From assembly GCA_028873815.1 (NCBI GenBank), contig JAPPNN010000053.1:34592-98591 (forward strand): a stretch of DNA of 64,000 nucleotides, read 5' to 3'. Below the pieces are notes generated by a model. It saw nothing but the letters and a program-made list of their open reading frames with translations, did not search any database and had not been told where the DNA came from. Source of the DNA: Gemmatimonadota bacterium. Its GTDB lineage: Bacteria; Gemmatimonadota; Gemmatimonadetes; Longimicrobiales; Gaopeijiaceae. Shown one piece after another: positions 26,619-34,624 of the stretch; position 1 is the stretch's first letter, and each line of letters starts with the position of its first letter. Position numbers and translations under genes: made by a program.

Positions 26619-28108
26619 TCGCTGATCTCTCGCGTGATGGGGTGGGATTCCTCGTAGTCGCGTCCTCCCGGCCAGCCCGACAGGATGGCGGACATCAATC
26701 CGGCCGGGCCGCCCGCGCGGACCAGAAGGAGGCCGTCCGGATGAAACTTGGGCACCTGTTCGGCTCGGCGCGCACGCGGCATTCCCTCCGCGACGCCGCC
26801 CACGCCGGCCACGACCTCGGTGCCGGGCCGTGACAGGGCCTCGTGGAGGCTGGCCGTGATCCTATCGCGATCCCATCCGGCCCCGCTGTAGATGGCGTAG
26901 TGCTCGGGGGACAGAACGAGGATCGCCTGCACCCATTCGCACAGCTTGGGGTGGCCCACGGCGCTCAGCGCCAGGGCGAGGGAACGCGTCAGTTCGGCGG
27001 GTGTGCGCGCCTTCTGATCCCAGACGCCCTGAACACCGTCTCCGGCGAACACGGTGACCGCGCTCGAACCGGGGGGGACGCCCCGGGCCACGGCCAGGGG
27101 CGTCCAGCCGTCGTCCGACTCGTCCTCGGCGAAGCAGAACGTGTACTTGCCGGGCGTTCCCAGGGTGGCGCGATCGATCTCGCCCGGCCGGCCGCCACCG
27201 ACGTTGCGCACCACGAGGTTGAGTGCACGGCCGATCGTCGCGTTGGCGCGGTTGCCCTGGCCGAGGGCGTTCATGCCCGAGTTCATGCCCAGACGCTTCG
27301 CGACCGGACCGTTGACGATGACGACGGGACTGGAGAAGCACGTGCTGCAGGTAACCCCGTGCAGTGTGAACCGGGGATCCAGCGCGGCCTCGAGAGCGGT
27401 CAGGACGACCGGAAGGTATTCGGGCTTGCAGCCGGCCATGACCGCGTTGATCGCAACCTTCTCCACCGTACACGGGGCCATGTCCGGTGGAACGCGGCCG
27501 ACGATCTCGTGCGGATCCCGTCTTGTGCCGGCGAGCATGCGCAGGATGCGTTCGGGGGTCGGGGGCACGACGGGGAGCCCGTCGGTCCAGCCGCGGTCGA
27601 AGCACGCCTCGACCGGGTCGGCCGCGTCGCCAATCACGACTTCGCGCGCACGGATCCCGGTCTCGCCGTAGCGTACGCGGAGCGCCTCGGCGACGCCCGG
27701 TTCCACCGAGCGGGAACCGCAGCCGGGCCGATGAGCGGGGAGTTCCTCGCCGAGCCCCTCCAAGCCGGTCAGGGTGCTCCAGTCGGCCGCGTTCCATCCC
27801 TCCGTCCGTCCGGTCTCCTGTTGACCCTCCAGCCGTATGAGCGTGGGGACGGTCACGATATCGAGGCGGAACGAACGTTCCAGGTCCCGGTCGTCCACCG
27901 TGGCCAGAGAGGCGGGGAGGAAGGCGTCGTCGTCCTGCCAGCACACTTTCAGCGAGTAGCCCGCGGCCACGATCTGCCCGAGCACCGGGGCGACGAGATG
28001 GCAGGTCTCGCAGTCGTCCTTGACGACCGCGACGAAGCGGGGCGGGGCGGACGTGGCAGTCCTCGCGGCTGGTGGACAGAGCGGGTCGATTCCACCGGAA
28101 GATGCCAT
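26615..28108 (-). CDS. Thioredoxin-like domain plus UGSC-associated domain protein
   Basis: A 497-residue two-part protein. Residues about 22-120 form a thioredoxin fold with a CETC redox motif (C33, C36) and a cis-proline strand (TVPTLIRLEG). Residues about 165-490 form a conserved domain with GWTDGLPVVPPT, cysteines in APCTVEKVAINAVMAGCKPEYLP and GVTCSTCFSSPVVIVNGP, and GMNALGQGNRANATIGRALNL. I associate this domain from memory with genes beside UGSC (seleno)proteins; its activity is unknown. The stop overlaps the selenoprotein start (ATGA), so the two are translationally coupled and probably work together. The start is the ATG at 28108; an open frame reaches 28171 but adds only low-complexity Ala/Arg sequence. 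No signal peptide is seen. Confidence 0.75.
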   Translation of the reverse strand: MASSGGIDPLCPPAARTATSAPPRFVAVVKDDCETCHLVAPVLGQIVAAGYSLKVCWQDDDAFLPASLATVDDRDLERSFRLDIVTVPTLIRLEGQQETGRTEGWNAADWSTLTGLEGLGEELPAHRPGCGSRSVEPGVAEALRVRYGETGIRAREVVIGDAADPVEACFDRGWTDGLPVVPPTPERILRMLAGTRRDPHEIVGRVPPDMAPCTVEKVAINAVMAGCKPEYLPVVLTALEAALDPRFTLHGVTCSTCFSSPVVIVNGPVAKRLGMNSGMNALGQGNRANATIGRALNLVVRNVGGGRPGEIDRATLGTPGKYTFCFAEDESDDGWTPLAVARGVPPGSSAVTVFAGDGVQGVWDQKARTPAELTRSLALALSAVGHPKLCEWVQAILVLSPEHYAIYSGAGWDRDRITASLHEALSRPGTEVVAGVGGVAEGMPRARRAEQVPKFHPDGLLLVRAGGPAGLMSAILSGWPGGRDYEESHPITREISE

Positions 28109-28231
28109 GCGGGCCGCTGCGGCACAACGGAGTTCCCGAAAGCGGGCGGAGGCCGAAGCGGGCGCCCACACGCACCCACTCCGGCCTCCTTTGCGCCGGC
28201 CGCCGGAGCGGCGCGGCGGTGTCCCCGCCGA

Positions 28232-30922
28232 CTATCCGAGCCAGTAGCTCAGCTTGAGCATCAATACGTCCTGACCGGGCTCGCCGAGCAGGGTGCCCAG
28301 GTCGTCACGGAAGGAGAAATCGCCGGTCTGGGCATAGTGGTTCCTCCCTTGCGACCAGACCAGGAAGAGCGCGGACCCGGGCTGATACTCCCAGCGCAGC
28401 ACGACGTTCGAGCGGAACTGCTTGAAGTTGAAGTCGGGGTTGCGAAGGGACTCGGCGGTGCCATCGCCGTCGATGTCGGCCAGGAGGCTGCCATCGTCCC
28501 CGTCCGTGGTTCCCAGATTGGCGAAGCGGTCCGCGTAGGCTGGCGCTCGCGAGTCCGTGATGCGCTTGAACGCGTTGTAGTCGGCAGCCGACACGAAGGG
28601 CTGTGCATAGACCTGCAGCGACAGGTTGGGAGAGAAGGTCCAGTCCGCCCGGGCGGTGATTCCCGCCGTTGTCTGCGAAAGCTCGGCGAAGATGTAGTCG
28701 GGCACCTCCGCGCCGAAGCGTCCGACCCACTGCAGGTCCTCCTTCCTCCAGTTCACGAACGGACCCGCACTGAGGGTCGCGCGCGGTGACGGGCGCCAGC
28801 GCAGGCTGGCGTCGGCCCCGTAGGACCAGGATCCGCTCTCCGGACGGACCTGCCAGTTGTTGCCGGCTTCGAACTGCAATTGCTTGCGGGAATCCGACCA
28901 GAACCCGTACCAGCCTCCCCACGAATGGTCGCGCAGCAGCATCGGGCCGCCGCGCAACATCGTGTTCGAAAGACCCTCCGACTGCCTCATGACGCCGATG
29001 TAGCCGCCCCAGAAGTTGTTGAGCGTGAAGCTGACGTTGGTGTTTGCGCCCTTCGAATATGCCTCTCCCCCGAAGCTGTAGGGCGTCCACGCGTTGAAGT
29101 TGACGTTCCACCGCTGAAGGTGCTCGGTCGGCCGGAAGTGCTGGTAGCCGACCCACACGAACGGCGCCACGAAGTCCCCCTCCCGCATGAAACCGAGATC
29201 GTTGGAGTCGAAACCGGGCGAGCGAGCCATGGCTCCGGTCGCGAAGCGCCAGTAGCCCCCGGAGATCTTGGCCAGAGTCGCCGAACCCGCCCAACCGCCC
29301 AGTGAGGTGCGCGTCGGGTCGTACTCGACGTGTGCCGCGTCGGGACGCTGGAAATATCGGGCCGGGGAACGCTGCGTACGGGCGATCGCCGCCGCCGAGC
29401 CCCTGACGGTGGAGCCGAGCAGGTAGCCGGAGACGATGAACCGATCGTTGCCGAAGCGGTGGCGAGCGTCGATCCCTCCCGTGTAGGCGCCGGAGTGGAG
29501 ATTGAGCGCGCCCGTGCCGGCCGGGTCGCGGCGCGTCCACGTGGATATCATTCCCACGGCGCTCTTGCCCTCGCGGAAGTCCCTGCTCACCCGGGCCATG
29601 CCGTACTGGGCGCGCGGCTCGACCACCTGGTCGCTGGTCACGCCGCCGTCGTTGGCGAGGAGCGCCTCCTCCTGTCCCGTGAGCGCGTGCAGGACGCCGA
29701 GCGACCAGCCGGAGCGGGTCTTGCCCGACAGTTTCATCGCTCCGAGGATGCGAGTCCTGTCCGGGGCGTCGACGTAGCCGGACGACTGGACGCTCCCCTG
29801 CGGTGGCCGGCCGATGCGCCGCGAGTAGAAGAGACCCTCGCTGGCCATGTCCCCGTCTCCCTCGGAGAACCGGAAGGAAAAGATGCCGGAGCCCTCCACG
29901 AAGAACGGACGGCGCTCCGGAAAGAAGGTCTCGAACGCGGTCAGGTTGACCTGCGCCGGATCGGCCTCCACCTGTCCGAAGTCGGGGTTGATGGTGACGT
30001 CCAGGGTGAGGTCGGTGGTGAGGCCGTACTTGACGTCGGCTCCCATCGTCGAGGAGAAGTCGGAAGGGTCGTGGAAGGGGTCGGCGGCGCTGCCGGGAGC
30101 ACTCTCCATTCGCACGAGGGAGTAGGGCAGGACCTCGAGCCGGGTCGGGGGCGAGAGATCGCGCAATCCCACGAGATCGCCGAACCGCGAGACGAGCGCC
30201 CCGTCGCCCCGCGAGATCGGTGCCCACAGACTGCGCTCCAGATGCCTTGCGATGAATCGGGCGAAGTTGATCCCCCAGGTCTGCTGCGCTGCACCATCGA
30301 AGCGCAGTTGCGAATAGGGGATGCGGAACTCGGCCGTCCACCCCTGGTCATCCGTCCGTGTGGCCACGTCCCAGACGGCATCCCAGGAGTCGTCCTCGTT
30401 GGTGTCGTCGAACATGTAGGAATCGTTCTTCACGCCGGCCGGGTTGACGCCAAAGCGGAACGCCGTCCGCTTGTCGTGGTAGCTGTCGATCACCACGTCC
30501 ACCCAATCCGAATGGGGTCGCTCGTCGCGCCGCGCCAGGCGTGTGACGATTGAATCCGGCGCGGCGTCGAAAGCGCGGATTCCCACGTAGATGGCCTCGG
30601 CGCCGTAGAGCACCCGGGCTTCGGTTTTCTGCGATGGCGGCATCCCTTCATTGGGCTCGAAGACCACGAAATCCCCGGCTACCATCGCCGTCCCCCAGTC
30701 CGCCTCGTCGAGCAATCCGTCGATCACCGGCGCCGGGCCGGTGATGCGTTGTGCCTGGAGCGCGGGCGGGGTCGCCCGCCCTCCGGTCCCCGATTCCGAC
30801 CGCCCGCTCTCGATACTCTGGCCCGGGAGGGCCGCCGGTGCCGCCACCGACGCCGCCGTCACGACCGCCACTGCACCCCAACACCCCCGCACACCCTTCT
30901 CCACCACGCCACACAGTCCCAT
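28232..30922 (-). CDS. DUF5916 outer-membrane protein with CBM9-like N-terminal domain
   Basis: An 896-residue exported protein. After a signal peptide (ending near ALPGQS) there is a family-9 carbohydrate-binding-like domain of about residues 60-240, with PVIDGLLDEADW, VLYGAEAIYVGIRAFD and GWTAEFRIPYSQLRF. The DUF5916 region follows, with ADVKYGLTTDLTLDVTINPDFGQVEADPAQVNLTAFETFFPERRPFFVEG, broken here only by listing. The C-terminal half alternates aromatic and polar residues as in an outer-membrane beta-barrel and ends in LKLSYWLG. The ATG is preceded at 5 bases by a strong AGGGGAGGGG site. The ligand is unknown; such proteins are abundant in Gemmatimonadota and Bacteroidota. Confidence 0.82.
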   Translation of the reverse strand: MGLCGVVEKGVRGCWGAVAVVTAASVAAPAALPGQSIESGRSESGTGGRATPPALQAQRITGPAPVIDGLLDEADWGTAMVAGDFVVFEPNEGMPPSQKTEARVLYGAEAIYVGIRAFDAAPDSIVTRLARRDERPHSDWVDVVIDSYHDKRTAFRFGVNPAGVKNDSYMFDDTNEDDSWDAVWDVATRTDDQGWTAEFRIPYSQLRFDGAAQQTWGINFARFIARHLERSLWAPISRGDGALVSRFGDLVGLRDLSPPTRLEVLPYSLVRMESAPGSAADPFHDPSDFSSTMGADVKYGLTTDLTLDVTINPDFGQVEADPAQVNLTAFETFFPERRPFFVEGSGIFSFRFSEGDGDMASEGLFYSRRIGRPPQGSVQSSGYVDAPDRTRILGAMKLSGKTRSGWSLGVLHALTGQEEALLANDGGVTSDQVVEPRAQYGMARVSRDFREGKSAVGMISTWTRRDPAGTGALNLHSGAYTGGIDARHRFGNDRFIVSGYLLGSTVRGSAAAIARTQRSPARYFQRPDAAHVEYDPTRTSLGGWAGSATLAKISGGYWRFATGAMARSPGFDSNDLGFMREGDFVAPFVWVGYQHFRPTEHLQRWNVNFNAWTPYSFGGEAYSKGANTNVSFTLNNFWGGYIGVMRQSEGLSNTMLRGGPMLLRDHSWGGWYGFWSDSRKQLQFEAGNNWQVRPESGSWSYGADASLRWRPSPRATLSAGPFVNWRKEDLQWVGRFGAEVPDYIFAELSQTTAGITARADWTFSPNLSLQVYAQPFVSAADYNAFKRITDSRAPAYADRFANLGTTDGDDGSLLADIDGDGTAESLRNPDFNFKQFRSNVVLRWEYQPGSALFLVWSQGRNHYAQTGDFSFRDDLGTLLGEPGQDVLMLKLSYWLG

Positions 30923-31054
30923 TTTATCCCCTCCCCTGTGCCGACCCCTCCCGGGCCCAGCTCAAATGCTCTTGCGTTTGTTGCCTTTGGCCCGGTGCCG
31001 TTTCGGCATCCGAACCGTCGGTCACGGTGCTTGACGAGAGGAGACTGCGAAAAG

Positions 31055-31978
31055 TTGCATGAGGCCATCCGCGTCCTGCCGCGCTTCTTCAAGGCGCACG
31101 GCCACGGGAACGACTACCTGGTCTTTGAACAGGGGAGTGGCCCGCTGCTCACGCCGCTTCTGATCCGGCGTATCTGTCACCCCCATCGCGGTCCCGGAGC
31201 CGATGGTCTTGTGGTTGTGGAGAGCGCACAGGCGGGTTCACCGGCGATGTTGCGCATGTTCAATCCCGACGGACGGGAGTTCGAGCGCAGCGGCAATGGG
31301 CTCCGGATCGCGGGGGTGTATCTGAGGCGCGTGGGACAAAGGCGCACCGACCGGTTTCCGGTGGAAGTCGCCGGAGACAAGGTGTGGCTGGAGGTGTCGG
31401 GTCCCGATGGGGAGGGCGTGTGGGACGTGAGCGCGGACATGGGCCGGGTGGAGTTCCCCGACGGGCCCCCCTTCCTGGCCTCGGGGCGTTTGAAGGGCGG
31501 GGACACGGTCCCCCTGCGGCTGCCCGCACCCGATGGCGGAGACGCGGTTGTCGAGGTGATGCCGGTGTCCGTCGGCAATCCCCACGCGGTTGCGATGCGC
31601 GAGGGCTGGACCCGGCGTGAGGTCGAACACTACGGGCCGCTGATCGCCGCGCATCCGGCGTTTCCGCGAGGCACCAACGTCCAGTTTGCCGAATCGCCCG
31701 TCGGCGGGAAGATCGCGATCCGGATCTGGGAGCGGGGCGTGGGGGCGACGTCCGCGTCCGGCACCTCGGCGTGCGCGGCGGTCGCCGCGGCGGTGAAGTC
31801 CGGGCTCGTACCTCGTGGGCGGACGACCGTCCTGATGGAGGGTGGAAGCATGGACGTGGACCTTGGGGCGGACTGGTCGGTGCGCCTGCGAGGTCCGGTC
31901 GAGGAAGTGTGTACCGGAGAACTGACGAAGGCCTTCCTGGCGGGAGTGGGCCGGGAGGGGGCAGGCCAGTCGGGCTGA
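31055..31978 (+). CDS. DapF-like epimerase-family protein lacking both catalytic cysteines
   Basis: A 307-residue member of the diaminopimelate epimerase family, which normally converts LL- to meso-diaminopimelate for lysine and peptidoglycan. Family landmarks are clear: KAHGHGNDYLVF, FNPDGREFERSGNGLR, VSVGNPHAVAM, RGTNVQF and ERGVGATSASGTSACA. However, the two cysteines that act as acid and base (usually in CGNGAR and ACGTGA) are serines here, S79 (AGC) and S235 (TCC), and the usual Glu of GET is Ala. It may be a diverged paralogue with altered chemistry or an inactive one. The start is uncertain: TTG at 31055 puts homology 10 codons in, and another TTG at 31031 is possible. It is divergent from DUF5916 across a 132-base gap. 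Confidence 0.75.
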   Translation: MHEAIRVLPRFFKAHGHGNDYLVFEQGSGPLLTPLLIRRICHPHRGPGADGLVVVESAQAGSPAMLRMFNPDGREFERSGNGLRIAGVYLRRVGQRRTDRFPVEVAGDKVWLEVSGPDGEGVWDVSADMGRVEFPDGPPFLASGRLKGGDTVPLRLPAPDGGDAVVEVMPVSVGNPHAVAMREGWTRREVEHYGPLIAAHPAFPRGTNVQFAESPVGGKIAIRIWERGVGATSASGTSACAAVAAAVKSGLVPRGRTTVLMEGGSMDVDLGADWSVRLRGPVEEVCTGELTKAFLAGVGREGAGQSG

Positions 31979-32017
31979 GGCGCGGCAGCCCGGTGCGGCT
32001 CACGGCGCCACGCGCGG

Positions 32018-33079
32018 CTACGTGCGCACTCGAATCAGCAGAATGATCCCGACCGAAAGAAAAAGGATGTTGGGTGACCAGGCCGCCCAGAGCGGAGACA
32101 GTCCTCCTGTGGCCCCGATGGCTCCGAAGAGTCTCATCAGCAGAATGTACAGGAGCGTGGAACCGAGCGAGACGCCAACGCCGACGGCGGGCCCGCCCTT
32201 CTCCACGGTGGTCGCAAGCGGGGCGCCGAAGATGATGATGACCAGCAGCGCCGCCGGAATCGCGAGCTTCTGTTCCTTTTTGACAAGGAGCTCGCCCGGG
32301 TCTCCCCCCGAGCGGTGTACCGCTGCGGCTCTGCGCCCGAGTTCCTGATAGCTCATCTCCTCTTCGTCGGGGGGGTCGTCGAGCAGCTCCTCCGGCGACA
32401 CGGTAAGGTCCATGGGCCTGTACCGGTCGAACGAGTACGACGTCTCCCGGCCCTCGGGATGGATCACCCGCAGGTAGCCCTGGTGAAGGGTCCAGCCGTC
32501 GTCGGCGAAGTATGCCTGATCCGCCCAGACGTGCCGCAGCGAGCCGTCAGTGTCAATGCTCTCGACGAGGACCCCGTCCATCGAGTTCGTGGTGGTGAAC
32601 AACTGTTGGACACTCAGGGTCTCGTCGGACTCGGTCTGGTAGACGAAGTCGTGGCGCCACTCCCTGCGCAGTTCGCGTTCCCCGAAGATCTCGGCGGCTC
32701 GGCGGTTCGACCCGGGAACGATCGCACCCAGGAAGAAGGCCGCACCCGTGAGAACCGCGCCCACCGGCCAGATCGGGGCGATGAGCCGATGAAAGGAGAT
32801 GCCCCCGGCCTTCGCCGCCTGGATTTCGCGGTGGACCGTCATGGAATGCACCGTGAACACCGCGGCGATGAGCGCGGCGACCGGTGCCGACCAGAGCATG
32901 AAGTGGGGGTACATGTACAGATAGCCGTGCGCGATGTCCACGACCGTCAGCCCGCGGTCCAGGAATCGTCCCTGCTGCTCGGAGAGGTCGCCGAGAACGA
33001 AGAGGATGGGGACGCTCAGGGCGAACACGGCGAACAGCCACATGAACGTCAGGGCCACCATGCGGTCCAGGATGCGCAT
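32018..33079 (-). CDS. lptG: LptG-type permease (YjgP/YjgQ family)
   Basis: A 353-residue inner-membrane subunit of the LPS transporter LptB2FG, which extracts lipopolysaccharide from the inner membrane. Transmembrane segments at the N-terminus (MVALTFMWLFAVFALSVPILFVLGDL) and three near the C-terminus flank a periplasmic beta-rich domain. The coupling region TVHREIQAAKAGGISFHRLIAP is typical of the family, where it contacts the ATPase. The ATG at 33079 overlaps the lptF stop by one base (TGATG); the frame is open further upstream but only inside lptF. LptF versus LptG is assigned by gene order only. Confidence 0.85.
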   Translation of the reverse strand: MRILDRMVALTFMWLFAVFALSVPILFVLGDLSEQQGRFLDRGLTVVDIAHGYLYMYPHFMLWSAPVAALIAAVFTVHSMTVHREIQAAKAGGISFHRLIAPIWPVGAVLTGAAFFLGAIVPGSNRRAAEIFGERELRREWRHDFVYQTESDETLSVQQLFTTTNSMDGVLVESIDTDGSLRHVWADQAYFADDGWTLHQGYLRVIHPEGRETSYSFDRYRPMDLTVSPEELLDDPPDEEEMSYQELGRRAAAVHRSGGDPGELLVKKEQKLAIPAALLVIIIFGAPLATTVEKGGPAVGVGVSLGSTLLYILLMRLFGAIGATGGLSPLWAAWSPNILFLSVGIILLIRVRT

Positions 33080-34506
33080 CAGGCCGGCCTTCTTCGACGC
33101 CGGAACACGGTCCGGACCGACCGCCTTGCGGCCAGCCACAGGTCACGCCAGCCGCTGTCTCGTGAAGACGCGATCCATCTGCCCATGCGGGAGACCATCA
33201 GCGCCCCGATCGCCAGGAAGACCAGGTTGGGCGCCCACATGGTCCAGAAAGGCGCCGCAAGGTCCCGGTCCGCCCAGTCTTCGCCCGTCGTCAGGCCGTA
33301 CTGGTAGACGCCGATGACCGTGGCGGAGACGACGATCACCATGCTGATCCCGCCGCGGGGGAAGCGAATGCCGACGGGCATGCCGATCAGGACGAAGATG
33401 ATACACGCGCTGGCGATGACGAGCTTCTTGTGGATCTCGACGCCGTATTGGCTTGCCCGCTTGCGCAGTGCGGCCGTGCGGGCCGTGTGGGTGCGCGCGG
33501 TCAGCGCGACCGTCCGGGAGAAGTCGTCGGAGGGAATCATGTTGCCCTGGGCTCCCCGCAACGACTTCGCGAGGACGAAGTTGTCGCCCTGGGCCGAGTC
33601 GGCGGCCGGACCCGTGCCCAGGGCTCGCTCCACGGCCCGTATCGATTGCCGGCGCGAGTCCTGGCGGATCGAGTCCAGAGCCAGGCGTTTGGCCTGAGCG
33701 GAGTCGAGCAGGAGCGCGATGGACATCTCGCGGTCGGTGCGCTGGTCGCCGCCCATATCCTGGAACACATCCCCGACGCCGCGAAGCACGTACAGCTGTT
33801 CCTCGAAGCCCGTCTGCTGAAAGGCCCCGATCTCCCTGTTGCCCACCTCGTACACCTGGCCATCGTGAAGACGCAGGTGAAGGTCCGTGAACGTACTGTT
33901 GAGATCCATCTTGCCGCGTGTGGCGTAGGTTGTGCGCCGGATCCCCTGCTGACTCATATCATAGATGACGACCTCGGTGAGTTCGGACGACACGGGGTCG
34001 ATTTCGTCCACCCTCAGAAAGTACGGACCCAGCCCGTTCTCTCCCTCGATGAGGTTGACCACGCGCTCGCGGAGTTGGAAGGTGGGACTCTTCTGGCGGA
34101 TGGAATTGCGGAGGTTCTTGAGCCGATGGTTCGCCTCCGGCAGCACGAAGTCGTTGAATGTGTACGTGATACCGGCCAGAAGCGTACCGAGGAGAAGCAC
34201 CGGAATGAAGAGCTTGCGAGGCCGCACGCCACTGGCGGACATCGCGACGATCTCGCTCGCGGACGCCAACTCGCTGAACGTATAGAGAACCGCCGGAAGG
34301 ACGGCTATGGGAAGGCTCAGCGCCAGTGTGTGCGGGAACGATAGGATTAGGGCCTCGAGGATGATCTCGGTCGGCAGGCCTTTTCCGACCAGATCCTCCA
34401 GTAACCGGGTCACCGTGTTCAGATACAGCAGGCCCGTCACAAGGCTGAAGGTGAACAGGAGCGGAACCAGGTGTGAGCGAATCAGGTAGCGCGTCAGAAT
34501 TGTCAT
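33079..34506 (-). CDS. lptF: LptF-type permease (YjgP/YjgQ family)
   Basis: A 475-residue inner-membrane protein, first gene of a two-gene lptF-lptG unit. The N-terminus MTILTRYLIRSHLVPLLFTF with TVTRLLEDLVGKGLP is typical, followed by SFPHTLALSLPIAVLPAVLYTF and the ATPase-coupling segment LASASEIVAMSASGVRPRKLF. The periplasmic jellyroll region spans about 115-370, longer than in most homologues because of an insert with AQAKRLALDSIRQDSRR. Helices close the C-terminus (KLVIASACIIFVLIGMPVGI). The ATG at 34506 is chosen because family homology starts there; upstream sequence is low-complexity. It is divergent from the SprA-like gene, with a 118-base gap in which I see no convincing promoter. 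Confidence 0.87.
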   Translation of the reverse strand: MTILTRYLIRSHLVPLLFTFSLVTGLLYLNTVTRLLEDLVGKGLPTEIILEALILSFPHTLALSLPIAVLPAVLYTFSELASASEIVAMSASGVRPRKLFIPVLLLGTLLAGITYTFNDFVLPEANHRLKNLRNSIRQKSPTFQLRERVVNLIEGENGLGPYFLRVDEIDPVSSELTEVVIYDMSQQGIRRTTYATRGKMDLNSTFTDLHLRLHDGQVYEVGNREIGAFQQTGFEEQLYVLRGVGDVFQDMGGDQRTDREMSIALLLDSAQAKRLALDSIRQDSRRQSIRAVERALGTGPAADSAQGDNFVLAKSLRGAQGNMIPSDDFSRTVALTARTHTARTAALRKRASQYGVEIHKKLVIASACIIFVLIGMPVGIRFPRGGISMVIVVSATVIGVYQYGLTTGEDWADRDLAAPFWTMWAPNLVFLAIGALMVSRMGRWIASSRDSGWRDLWLAARRSVRTVFRRRRRPA

Positions 34507-34624
34507 GGTCGGCTGGACTCGAGCTTTGAAGCCGCTTCCTTCGATGGGCGCCCCTTGGACGCCCGTCGACCTCCGGTTGGTTGTTCCGCTCGCCGGCGAT
34601 TCGTGGGTGTCAGCGGCCTGAACC

